A stretch of 27,603 bases of DNA, from contig DBXI01000010.1 of the NCBI GenBank assembly GCA_002309255.1, positions 1-27,603 of the forward strand, read 5' to 3'. The notes under the pieces were generated by a model, which saw nothing but the letters and a program-made list of their open reading frames with translations, made no database searches and was not told the origin of the DNA. This document shows, in pieces, positions 1 through 5,619 of this stretch. The translations under genes were made by a program, and so were the position numbers. The first letter of the stretch is position 1. Every line of letters starts with the position of its first letter. The DNA comes from Bacteroidales bacterium UBA1216. GTDB taxonomy: Bacteria > Bacteroidota > Bacteroidia > Bacteroidales > Paludibacteraceae.

Positions 1-662
1 GCTATATAGGCCACCGCCGCGCGATTCACACGATGGAAAGTCGAGTCCAGATGATCAATGATGATATCATCCGAACTGGCGGCATCGTAGGCAAGAGCAC
101 GATAGGTAGCCGGCACTTCGGTTGTTTGATACTTATCCAGCGTAGTTGCATTCATAGTCTCTTCGTTCTGCCGTGTTCCGCGCTCACGGGCTACACGGTC
201 CATATGAGGAGTCAACGTAAAATACCTGCCTGTGTGCAGATTTTTCACTTGCAGGCTCATGTGTCCATCGTGTAAGGTGTCCGTGATCTGCTTGTAAAGC
301 GCCGTCAGTTCTTCATTGGTCACCTTGGCCTCACGCTTGTCCAGTTCTTCGAACTTAGGCAGATAGGTACGATAGATTTCGTCCCAATCGGTGCCAAACG
401 ACTCCTCGAAGTCCCATATACCGTAGTTCTCATTCATCGCGGTCCAGAACGCCTTGAACTCACCGGCGAAACTACTGTTGGCTTCGTAGTAAGCCTGAAC
501 ATCATTCTGGCCGTATGACAAAAGGTCATCACTCTGCGGGCGGCACGAAGTAGCGCAGAGCGCTACGACCGCTAACGCTGTTAGACCGACTATAAATAGC
601 CTGTTAGACCGCTTCGCTGTTAGACCGCGGCTGATGCCGCTGTTAGATATATTTCGTTTCAT
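1..662 (-). CDS. S41-type peptidase lipoprotein, N-terminal part (cut by left edge)
   Basis: Open from the ATG at 662 to the left edge, about 220 codons with no stop. Residues 21-40 form a hydrophobic signal segment ending LCATSC, so C36 or C40 is the likely lipid-modified cysteine and the protein would be an envelope lipoprotein. The next part (FWTAMNENYGIWDFEES, then LYKQITDTLHDGHMSL) resembles the helical N-terminal region of Bacteroidota C-terminal-processing (S41, tail-specific) proteases, where a DGH motif precedes the PDZ and catalytic domains. The catalytic Ser/Lys part lies outside the window, so activity cannot be judged. It is the last visible gene of a leftward group, 12 bases after the barrel protein's stop, with a strong Shine-Dalgarno in the gap. 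The first 28 codons are built largely from a short repeat (CTGTTAGA on the plus strand), which lengthens the region before the signal peptide; an internal start cannot be excluded. Confidence 0.7.
   Translation of the reverse strand, partial: MKRNISNSGISRGLTAKRSNRLFIVGLTALAVVALCATSCRPQSDDLLSYGQNDVQAYYEANSSFAGEFKAFWTAMNENYGIWDFEESFGTDWDEIYRTYLPKFEELDKREAKVTNEELTALYKQITDTLHDGHMSLQVKNLHTGRYFTLTPHMDRVARERGTRQNEETMNATTLDKYQTTEVPATYRALAYDAASSDDIIIDHLDSTFHRVNRAAVAYI
578..647. repeat. Spaced repeat CTGTTAGA with mini-palindromes inside signal-peptide coding DNA
   Basis: CTGTTAGA occurs at 578, 601, 617 and 640 (spacing 23, 16, 23). The filler between copies is self-complementary: GACTATAAATAGC, CGCTTCG, then GCGGCTGATGCCGC. 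It lies wholly within the first 28 codons of the S41-like lipoprotein gene. The design (pyrimidine-rich unit plus a small hairpin) recurs at 7261-7338. Confidence 0.75.
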
Positions 663-669
663 ATTCAGT

Positions 670-674
670 CCTCC
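670..674 (-). promoter_or_regulatory. Shine-Dalgarno GGAGG at the barrel/protease junction
   Basis: On the minus strand the barrel gene's stop and the ribosome site run together as TAAGGAGG, with the ATG of the protease gene 7 bases further. Such strong sites are uncommon in Bacteroidota; it fixes the start at 662 and suggests translational coupling. Confidence 0.75.
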
Positions 675-1352
675 TTAAAATATATAGGCAAAGCCTAAAT
701 TCACACCAATGGTCGTATTAAAGCGATAGTCCTTGACTTCCATGTACTGTTTCGTGGTGCTGATGAAGCTGTAGTAGCATCGTCCTTCAGCATGCAGCGC
801 CCAATGCTCCAAGAATCGGTACTCGATACCCAAACCGCCTGCCAGACCAAAGTCGCCACGCTGGTCTTTCTTGTTTTGGAAGATATAGGGTGCGTTGACA
901 GAACTTGTCTTTTCGAGCATCGGATCGTATATCGTACCCTTGTACTGTCCGGCAGCCCAATAACCGGCATAGACACCGGCATTGACGAAGCCGCGCACTT
1001 TCTGTCCGCCGAACGAGAACTGCGCCATCACAGGCAGTTGTACATAGGTGTTGTGCACGATGTAGTTCGTGCCGGAATAGATGCCCGAACGACGGAAACG
1101 ATAGTTGCGCTCTGATGCCTCTATCTCCGCACGCAGACCGAGCCAGTCGAAGAAGTTGTACTGACCGAATACGGCAGCATTCCAACCCCACGCGCCATCG
1201 TAGTGGAAGTCATTCTGGTAGTGCGTGTCAATGCTGTACCAGTTGTAGGTGGCTCCACCAGATGCACCGATGCGCCATTGAGCCTGTGCCCGCTCCGGCA
1301 GGAGCATCATCGTGCACAAGGCAATGATTAGTAAGTAAATTTTCTTTGTCAT
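675..1352 (-). CDS. Small outer-membrane beta-barrel protein
   Basis: 225 residues from the ATG at 1352, chosen because MTKKIYLLIIALCTMMLL...AQA is a clean Sec signal peptide; an upstream in-frame ATG at 1445 would add 31 residues without signal character. The mature part is a run of amphipathic strands rich in Tyr, Trp, Gly and Phe, ending in an aromatic residue (NLGFAYIF), the usual C-terminal signature of outer-membrane barrels. It fits the porin-like/OmpA-barrel families of Bacteroidota (outer membrane protein beta-barrel domain, roughly 200 residues). No periplasmic domain follows the barrel. It sits 47 bases after the DUF3667 gene and 12 before the protease gene, all leftward, so the three are probably co-transcribed. 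Substrate or partner is unknown. Confidence 0.75.
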   Translation of the reverse strand: MTKKIYLLIIALCTMMLLPERAQAQWRIGASGGATYNWYSIDTHYQNDFHYDGAWGWNAAVFGQYNFFDWLGLRAEIEASERNYRFRRSGIYSGTNYIVHNTYVQLPVMAQFSFGGQKVRGFVNAGVYAGYWAAGQYKGTIYDPMLEKTSSVNAPYIFQNKKDQRGDFGLAGGLGIEYRFLEHWALHAEGRCYYSFISTTKQYMEVKDYRFNTTIGVNLGFAYIF

Positions 1353-1399
1353 ATATGTTATTTTATTTATCTGTACTCTGTCAGCGCAGCGGTCTGTTT

Positions 1400-2296
1400 T
1401 CATACAAACACCACTATCACCATCGTCCGCCACACCGTTGGCCACCAGTCGCGCCGGAACAGCTGCTTGAAGTCGATGAGCAATATACCCGTCAGCACCA
1501 GTTTTGGCACTACCATCGCCCAGCCCTGCATGTGGTCAAACGGCAGACGGTGGAACAACACCAGAGTGATCATACTGATTAGCTGCAGCTGGCAGAGTAT
1601 ATACACCACCGCCGTAGCTATCTCCGCGAAGTTGTAGCCCACGAGCAGCTCGCCGCTCTCCACTACCCATTCCGCCTCGCCCACACGCGGACTCTTGCGC
1701 CACAGCAGCCACGTTACAATCAGCACACCTATCGAGTGCAGCAGCAGATCCCACGCCCTGTTCTCGTCACACCAGTCCTGCACCTTATCCAGCCATTGCG
1801 CGGCATGGATAATCTTAGCCGATTGCTCCGGCGTGAACGCATCCTTATGATCGCGCAGCAGCTCGAACGCTATCAATGTCATATCCTTGTTCTTGGGTGT
1901 CTGCACGTTGATCACCCACGCCAGCTGCACCAGTATAAGCGTCAGCACAAAGAACATGAAGAACGGCTGCATGTACCTGTTCCGCCGCCCGTTCAGGTAG
2001 TCGGCTATCACGTATCCGGGACGCCACAGCAGGTGCCACGCGGTATAGAAGATGTTCCTCGACCCCAGTCCCCAAGTCTCCATGAACGTCAGTACGGCAC
2101 GCTTCATCGTTATACGCTCGTGCGACACTTCGCTCTGACGTTTGATCACCTCCTGTTGCGCCTGATACCAGTCAGCCACACGCTGCCACCGCTGCATACA
2201 CAGGCCGCCCAGCTCTTTCAGCCGTTCCCAGCACCATCCGCCAGCCTGCTTCATCCATTCGAGGCTCCTGGCTGCTATGTCCTTTGGTCGTATCAC
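1400..2296 (-). CDS. DUF3667-like integral membrane protein
   Basis: 298 residues. After a soluble, Trp-rich N-terminal stretch of about 60 residues comes the pattern ITMKRAVLTFMETW, then FYTAWHLLWRPGYVIADYL and RNRYMQPFFMFFVLTLI. This is the hallmark of DUF3667 proteins (WHL..RPG....DYL.GKR..Y..P...). Hydrophobic segments near residues 110-130, 190-205, 225-250 and 260-280 predict about four membrane helices, with a charged loop (residues 135-180) between the first and second. The family is common in Bacteroidota and has no established function. It is the first gene of the leftward group ending in the S41-like protease. No clear TAnnTTTG promoter was found in the AT-rich DNA upstream. Confidence 0.75.
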   Translation of the reverse strand: MIRPKDIAARSLEWMKQAGGWCWERLKELGGLCMQRWQRVADWYQAQQEVIKRQSEVSHERITMKRAVLTFMETWGLGSRNIFYTAWHLLWRPGYVIADYLNGRRNRYMQPFFMFFVLTLILVQLAWVINVQTPKNKDMTLIAFELLRDHKDAFTPEQSAKIIHAAQWLDKVQDWCDENRAWDLLLHSIGVLIVTWLLWRKSPRVGEAEWVVESGELLVGYNFAEIATAVVYILCQLQLISMITLVLFHRLPFDHMQGWAMVVPKLVLTGILLIDFKQLFRRDWWPTVWRTMVIVVFV

Positions 2297-2663
2297 AACG
2301 TATATTTATTATATTTGACTTATTTTGACCTTTGCAATAATTTTGGTTAATTCTTAGCCCTAAAGGGCACGATTACTTGTTGGTAATTTTTGACTAACAC
2401 TTAATCATCGTAATATTGGTTTATATTGGTAATATTTGACTTATTTTAATCATTGTTGTTTTTGAAACATTTTTGGTCTTTTTTGACGAACTATGATCAT
2501 TGTTTTGTTTTTGTTAATCTATTCCCACTACTAAATATCTTTAGTATGGTATTGCAAATTTACAACAAATATTTTATATTTGCAAGTCCGCAAACAAATC
2601 AGCAAGCCGCCAAAACAAATAAGCAAACTTTCGGCATATGGGTGTTTCTAAAAATGCACCCAT
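2297..2663. other. AT-rich intergenic region, no gene
   Basis: No credible reading frame. It holds the left copy of the dispersed intergenic repeat (2377-2490), and a 9-bp-stem hairpin (2636-2644 with 2657-2665) that overlaps the T-run of the ncRNA terminator. The rest is A/T-rich sequence with scattered TTTGAC words. Confidence 0.6.
2377..2490 (+). repeat. Long direct repeat, left copy
   Basis: Matches 14268-14380 in the same orientation. Shared blocks are TTGTTGGTAATTTTTGAC, then TTGGTTTATATTGG, then TTTTTGAAACATTTT and GGTCTTTTTTGAC, separated by diverged spacers of nearly the same length. Inside the copy the 13-mer GGT..T.TTTGAC recurs three times, ending at 2394, 2440 and 2487 (spacing 46 and 47). 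Confidence 0.8.
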
Positions 2664-2698
2664 ATAAAAAGCGCAGGACTCGTTGTTACCTGTCCTGC
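2664..2698 (-). terminator. Rho-independent terminator of the leftward ncRNA
   Basis: Perfect 7-bp stem GCAGGAC/GTCCTGC (2692-2698 with 2673-2679 on the plus strand), followed on the minus strand by GCTTTTT. A second 9-bp hairpin (ATATGGGTG/CACCCATAT, 2636-2665) follows directly. Confidence 0.75.
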
Positions 2699-2882
2699 AC
2701 CTTTGTTGTTTTGCAAATCTTTTGTCTGTTCAAGCAACGCAGAGCCTACACCAATGTATATAACCCACCCTTATCAGGTGTCTGTATATACCCAATGTAT
2801 GCATCCATCGCTGCATTGCTTTGACCAAGGGGTTGAATTTGCAGATTCCAAAGGTGTCAAAACAAGCCCCCTCTCGGGAAAA
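2664..2882 (-). ncRNA. Candidate structured ncRNA, leftward
   Basis: A consensus promoter (2888-2919) starts transcription near 2882, and a hairpin with T-run ends it at 2664, giving about 218 nt without a plausible gene. The middle folds as a long rod. Nested helices pair 2698-2705 with 2849-2856 (CACCTTTG/CAAAGGTG), 2713-2718 with 2837-2842, 2734-2742 with 2811-2819 (9 bp), 2756-2762 with 2785-2791, and a short apical stem 2766-2769 with 2777-2780. A large internal loop (15 and 18 nt) lies between the second and third helices. An alternative helix (TTGTTTTG with CAAAACAA) competes with the closing stem. The rod with a mid-length bubble is 6S-like, but identity is open. I see no sequence similarity to the other ncRNA candidate at 9308-9563. 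Confidence 0.55.
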
Positions 2883-2887
2883 CGCTA

Positions 2888-2919
2888 CAAAGTTACAAAA
2901 AATTTTTGACTTTTGCAAA
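2888..2919 (-). promoter_or_regulatory. Bacteroidota promoter for the ncRNA
   Basis: On the minus strand, TTTG (2916-2919) is followed after exactly 20 bases by TAACTTTG (2888-2895), matching -33 TTTG and -7 TAnnTTTG. The core GTAACTTTGTAGCG is identical to that of the promoter at 9270-9301. Confidence 0.8.
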
Positions 2920-3180
2920 TATAGACACAGAAAACGTGCACGAATCTGCACTTTTCAAACTAAACTTATCGTTTGTTTCTTACGTTGTTTAAGTTCCCCA
3001 AACCGGACATTCTACGATTTGCTTTATCTGGTAGGTAGCAACGCCAAGTGTTCATTCAAGTCCACGGAACGACCATTCTTCGATGTGTATTATTCCGCGA
3101 ACATATTTTTTTGTGTGAAAATGTGAAGGAGTGAACTAATCGTGCCCTTGCGGATGTGACATTCACTCTCGCAATAACGA
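2920..3180. other. Intergenic region, no gene recognised
   Basis: No convincing reading frame or RNA. It contains a weak hairpin, GAGTGAA (3129-3135) with TTCACTC (3162-3168), near the end of the leftward small-gene operon. Confidence 0.5.
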
Positions 3181-3181
3181 T

Positions 3182-3205
3182 GAAGGCGCCCATTCGGACG
3201 CCTTC
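3182..3205. terminator. Hairpin ending the leftward small-gene operon
   Basis: GAAGGCGCC and GGACGCCTTC form a stem of about 9 bp with one mismatch around a short ATTC loop, 6 bases past the stop of the 37-residue gene. The minus-strand T-run is weak (ATCGTTATTG), and the plus side reads TTTCGTT, so it may work in either direction. Confidence 0.5.
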
Positions 3206-3210
3206 TTTCG

Positions 3211-3324
3211 TTACTTACGCCGGTTCTTCTCGATGTGATAGAAACCCAGCGTCAGAATCTTCAGGATGACTCCATACAGAACTTTCACCCAGTCTTTTTC
3301 TTGATTTTGATTTTCGCTTGCCAT
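3211..3324 (-). CDS. 37-residue small protein, last gene of small-gene operon
   Basis: ATG at 3324, TAA at 3211-3213. The protein has a polar start (MASENQNQEKDW), a hydrophobic middle (VKVLYGVILKILTLGFY) and a very basic end (HIEKNRRK). This suggests one short membrane-associated helix or a membrane-active peptide. Small single-helix proteins of this kind (for example those named smalltalk) accompany the VirE_N/DUF3987 cassette in Bacteroidales, usually before an amidase gene; I do not see enough similarity to use that name, and no amidase follows here. The gene is bounded by octamer repeats upstream and a hairpin just downstream. The coding call rests on the clean start, the charge pattern and the operon position. 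Confidence 0.55.
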   Translation of the reverse strand: MASENQNQEKDWVKVLYGVILKILTLGFYHIEKNRRK

Positions 3325-3326
3325 AA

Positions 3327-3358
3327 CAATGTAACGATTTAACAATTTAACTATCTAA
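3327..3358. repeat. Octamer tandem repeat, four units
   Basis: Units CAATGTAA, CGATTTAA, CAATTTAA, CTATCTAA. The array fills the gap between the 62- and 37-residue genes and overlaps the stop codon of the former. It is the same octamer family as 22914-22969. Confidence 0.8.
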
Positions 3359-3543
3359 CGTTTCTGCTTATAGACATAGTCTATCCCGAACAACGCTCCA
3401 GCGAATGTCCCGACCTCGCCGAACCCGACCAGCAGGCTTTCGTGTATCTCGCCCTGCGGAGCGATGTACACCCCGCAGAACAAGAGCACTAATCCGCCAA
3501 TCGCCAGCACCGCCGCCGTAATCAGTTGAATGTTAGCTTTCAT
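3355..3543 (-). CDS. 62-residue two-helix membrane protein, holin-like in layout
   Basis: Starts at the ATG at 3543, 8 bases after an AAGGAG ribosome site (3552-3557). Residues 5-27 (IQLITAAVLAIGGLVLLFCG) are a clear membrane helix. Residues 36-54 (SLLVGFGEVGTFAGALFG) form a second, less hydrophobic one, ending in a basic tail (YVYKQKR). Size and topology resemble small phage holins, and similar short proteins occur beside small-gene cassettes in Bacteroidales; function is not established. It follows the 130-residue gene, from which it is separated by a two-hairpin module whose 3' arm ends only a few bases before the ribosome site. Translation of this gene is therefore well placed to be controlled by that structure. 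Confidence 0.7.
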   Translation of the reverse strand: MKANIQLITAAVLAIGGLVLLFCGVYIAPQGEIHESLLVGFGEVGTFAGALFGIDYVYKQKR

Positions 3544-3562
3544 AACTTGTTCTCCTTAAATT

Positions 3563-3677
3563 GGGGTCCCAACGCAAACCAAGCCTTTGGCTGTTTGTGG
3601 TGGGGAGAGCGGAGGCAGGGGGCGCTTTGATGAGCGCGGAACGCTCAGCCTGTGCGAGCCCCTTGCTGAACGCTCAG
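3563..3677 (-). promoter_or_regulatory. Two-hairpin leader module, copy 3
   Basis: Hairpin 1 (3563-3605) has outer arms GGGGTCCC and TGGGGA around inner arms GCAAACC..GCC and GGC..GTTTG. Hairpin 2 lies at about 3614-3665, with outer arms GCAGGGGGC and GCCCCTTGC and an inner perfect hairpin TGAGCG/CGCTCA. The end marker is GCTGAACGCTCAGG. It lies between the 130- and 62-residue genes, directly upstream of the latter in the transcribed direction. Confidence 0.7.
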
Positions 3678-3678
3678 G

Positions 3679-4071
3679 TTACCCGTTGTGTTCCTGATCG
3701 TACTTGTTCAGCTCGACCATCCACAAGTAGGCAGTCATGGTCTTCTTGCCACCCGGCTGATCTTTCTGCGCGCGGAAGTTCTGCTGATCCACGGTGATCT
3801 TGCTCAGGTCTTTCCTGCGTGCAGCCACAGCCTGACTTACCACGGTGAAGCGGTTACGCACCTCCAGCTCGGATGCGGTCACCGGCGTCGAGCGCGTCAC
3901 GGATTTTATACCGCGCAAGAAGAGCTTGTTGCACTCGTTGCTCGTGGTCGGAGCCGTGCGGTGGGTTGCCAGCAACATCTGTTGGTCAGCCGCGTGAGGA
4001 GACTTTTTGTTGATTTTCGACAATGCACCGCTTACGGTACTGATACCCGGTGCCCATACTACGTTTGCCAT
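3679..4071 (-). CDS. 130-residue protein of unknown function
   Basis: A basic soluble protein with no signal peptide or membrane helix. Notable stretches are NVVWAPGISTVSGALSK at the start, LLATHRTAPTTSNECNKLFLRG in the middle, and KITVDQQNFRAQKDQP..KKTMTAYLWMVELNKYD near the end. I recall proteins of this general form next to DUF3987 cassettes in Bacteroidales but know no assigned function. The start at 4071 is preceded by an 8-codon reading frame (ATG at 4086) whose TAG falls inside this gene's fourth codon, so initiation may be coupled to that short frame. It is the second gene of the leftward small-gene operon, between module copies 2 and 3. Confidence 0.7.
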   Translation of the reverse strand: MANVVWAPGISTVSGALSKINKKSPHAADQQMLLATHRTAPTTSNECNKLFLRGIKSVTRSTPVTASELEVRNRFTVVSQAVAARRKDLSKITVDQQNFRAQKDQPGGKKTMTAYLWMVELNKYDQEHNG

Positions 4072-4130
4072 TTCTTGTCAGCCATGCTTTACTCCCGGCC
4101 GACGTGGGAGGGTTTAGGTTAATAATTAGG

Positions 4131-4245
4131 TTAATTGGGGTCCCCGACACAAACCAGCGAAGTGTTTGTGGTGGGGAGAGCGAAGGCATCGGTCGCCTTT
4201 ATTGCGCAAGGCGCAATCCGATGCGACCCGATTGCCGAACGCGAG
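4131..4245 (-). promoter_or_regulatory. Two-hairpin leader module, copy 2
   Basis: Hairpin 1: outer TCCCC/GGGGA and inner ACAAAC/GTTTGT around ACTTCGCTG (minus strand). Hairpin 2: outer GCATCGG/CCGATGC and inner perfect ATTGCGC-AAG-GCGCAAT. The end marker is GCCGAACGCGAGG. It lies upstream of the 130-residue gene. Confidence 0.75.
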
Positions 4246-4269
4246 GTTTAGGTTTGCCGCTTTCTTTTG

Positions 4270-4461
4270 TCACGCGCGGCGGCGTGGTTGAGAGGTAAAG
4301 GATGCGATGAACGCTTCAAACAGAGCCTTGTTCTTCTGTCGCACATACGCCCTATGCGTCCCATCGCCGAGTTTATGCCGGTCGAGCGTGATGCCAATGT
4401 TCGCCAACTCAGCCGAAGCTTGCTCGAAACTTGTTCCTTCTTCTATCAATACTTTTGCCAT
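4270..4461 (-). CDS. 63-residue small basic protein, first gene of small-gene operon
   Basis: Starts at the ATG at 4461 (MAKVLIEEGTSFEQASAELANIG). The sequence suggests a short helical domain followed by a basic part (DRHKLGDGTHRAYVRQKNKALFEAFI) and an Arg-rich end (QPRRRA). No membrane segment. I do not recognise the family; a small nucleic-acid-binding protein is possible from charge alone. It is the promoter-proximal gene, with about 250 bases of structured leader between the mapped promoter (4719-4751) and its start. A short frame encoding MKIKTK precedes it in the leader. The sequence AACCTAAACC occurs just before this gene and again in the leader of the 130-residue gene. Confidence 0.6.
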   Translation of the reverse strand: MAKVLIEEGTSFEQASAELANIGITLDRHKLGDGTHRAYVRQKNKALFEAFIASFTSQPRRRA

Positions 4462-4498
4462 AGGTTTAGGTTATTTATTTGGTTTTAATTTTCATTTG

Positions 4499-4714
4499 CC
4501 GAACGCGAGTGTGACCGAGCCATTCTCGGTCCATTCTCGATCCATTTCCCTTGTTCCCGCTTTCTCGGGGTCCCCGACGTAACCGTAGGTTGCGGTGGGG
4601 AGAGCGGGGTCCCCAAAGAAACCAGCGAAGCGTTTCGAATGGGGTGTCAGAGCGGAGGCCATGGTGCGCTTTATGTCGCCGCGCGACATCCGATAGCGCC
4701 ATTTGCCGAACGCG
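4499..4714 (-). promoter_or_regulatory. Two-hairpin leader module, copy 1 (5' UTR, with doubled hairpin 1)
   Basis: Two hairpin-1 units lie in tandem: 4567-4601 (TCCCC/GGGGA outer, GCAACC/GGTTAC inner) and 4608-4645 (CCCC/GGGG outer, GAAAC/GTTTC inner). Hairpin 2 has the perfect inner stem ATGTCGC-CGC-GCGACAT. The end marker GCCGAACGCGA appears at 4705-4715, exactly where transcription should begin, and again at 4499-4509 next to a perfect GACCGAG/CTCGGTC hairpin. Confidence 0.7.
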
Positions 4715-4718
4715 ATTG

Positions 4719-4751
4719 CAAAGATACGTCAAACATTTTACTTTTTCCAAA
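4719..4751 (-). promoter_or_regulatory. Promoter of the leftward small-gene operon
   Basis: Minus strand TTTG (4748-4751), 21 bases, TATCTTTG (4719-4726), a match to the Bacteroidota consensus. The predicted start near 4712 coincides with the first bases of the leader module. Confidence 0.75.
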
Positions 4752-4783
4752 TTTTTTCCGCAGAATTTTTATGTTTTATGCAG

Positions 4784-4805
4784 TTTGCTACATTTATGTA
4801 GCAAA
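4784..4805. promoter_or_regulatory. Palindrome upstream of the small-gene promoter
   Basis: TTTGCTACAT and ATGTAGCAAA are perfect 10-base inverted arms around 2 bases, about 35 bases upstream of the -33 element. It is a plausible operator for a dimeric regulator; the binder is unknown. Confidence 0.5.
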
Positions 4806-4829
4806 ACACGAACCTCGATAGCCGAACAC

Positions 4830-4968
4830 TTCACTGATTCACTAATTCACACATAAAAATATCTTCATCAAAACCCCATAATAAATAATATAATAATTTA
4901 TTATTATATTTTATTATGACCATTATACCAACATTTTCAGATGCGTGAATCTGTGAATTGGTGAACAG
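4830..4968. repeat. Large inverted repeat with octamer arms and AT-rich core hairpin
   Basis: The left arm is three octamers (TTCACTGA, TTCACTAA, TTCACACA; 4830-4853). The right arm is their inverted counterpart (GTGAATCT, GTGAATTG, GTGAACAG; 4945-4968). Between them, 4877-4918 is a near-perfect AT-only hairpin beginning CATAATAAA and ending TTTATTATG. It separates the divergent operons. Confidence 0.75.
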
Positions 4969-4969
4969 A

Positions 4970-5158
4970 TTCCGCCATTTTCCGCAAAAGTAACCCATTT
5001 TTCCGCATTTTCCGAAAAGTAAAACCCTCATAGACGAAAATTTGGTGCTTTACTATTAAGTTTAGTATTAACCATAGCGCACACGCGCGAGCTAACCGCG
5101 GCAACTAAATTCTCGTATTGTAAGAGTCAAATCCGCAAAAAACGTCAAAAGTAACCCA
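4970..5158. promoter_or_regulatory. Iteron-like direct repeats between the divergent operons
   Basis: TCCGCAAAAGTAACCCA (4981-4997) is followed by the diverged copy TTCCGAAAAGTAAAACCC (5010-5027) and by CAAAAGTAACCCA (5146-5158), itself preceded by TCCGCAAAA. The first two belong to a tandem duplication of roughly 30 bases. They are probably binding sites, either an operator or a replication-type iteron set. Confidence 0.55.
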
Positions 5159-5238
5159 AAAACAAGCTTTTGTATGTATAGTAGAGGGGCATCCGAAAGA
5201 TGATGCCACAAAAGTTAAACAAATAAAACAACAAAACA

Positions 5239-5556
5239 ATGAGAGAATCATTAAACCGAGAGCAACTCTTTGATTTGGCACATCAGGTGCTGAATCTCCA
5301 AAAGCAACTCACAGCCATCTGTCAGTTCCTCGAACTACCGATGCCCGAAGAGAAACCCAAGGAGAAAGAGTTTCCATCCATGAGCAAAGCCGAGTTGGCA
5401 AAAGCTGCCGGAGTCACCTCTCGCGCATTCCGCCGCTCGTTACGAAAGCACCATGCCGAACTTGAGAAGATGGGCATCCGCAGATCAGCCAAAATCCTAC
5501 CGCCTCAAGCTGTCAAGTACTTGTACGATAAGGGTGAAATTGACATCAACTATTAG
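5239..5556 (+). CDS. Small HTH protein, DUF4248-like in layout
   Basis: 105 residues, start at 5239. The N-terminal 45 residues are helical and Leu-rich (LFDLAHQVLNLQKQLTAICQFL), possibly for dimerisation. Residues 48-100 (MSKAELAKAAGVTSRAFRRSL, then MGIRRSAKILPPQAVKYLYDKG) read as a helix-turn-helix with a following strand and helix. This matches the layout of DUF4248 proteins, which commonly sit upstream of VirE_N/DUF3987 genes in Bacteroidales. It is the first gene of the rightward operon, 154 bases before the next gene. That gap carries four phased 9-mers over a promoter (5570-5646), so this protein is the natural candidate to bind there and control the downstream genes. DNA-binding function is inferred. 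Confidence 0.65.
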   Translation: MRESLNREQLFDLAHQVLNLQKQLTAICQFLELPMPEEKPKEKEFPSMSKAELAKAAGVTSRAFRRSLRKHHAELEKMGIRRSAKILPPQAVKYLYDKGEIDINY

Positions 5557-5569
5557 CAAAAAAACAAGT

Positions 5570-5619
5570 AAGCGGACACGAAGCGGACACCTTGCCGAGT
5601 AAGCGGACAAAAGCGGACA
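5570..5619 (+). promoter_or_regulatory. Four phased AAGCGGACA operator-like repeats
   Basis: AAGCGGACA is exact at 5570, 5581, 5601 and 5611: steps of 11, 20 and 10, i.e. one or two helical turns. All sites face the same side of the DNA, and the last overlaps the -33 region of the promoter that follows. Confidence 0.75.

Noticed and set aside
2453..3126. Overlapping plus-strand reading frames of 68-123 codons
   Set aside because: Composition follows the AT-rich and repeat sequence, no domain is recognisable, and the region is better explained by a leftward ncRNA with its own promoter and terminator.
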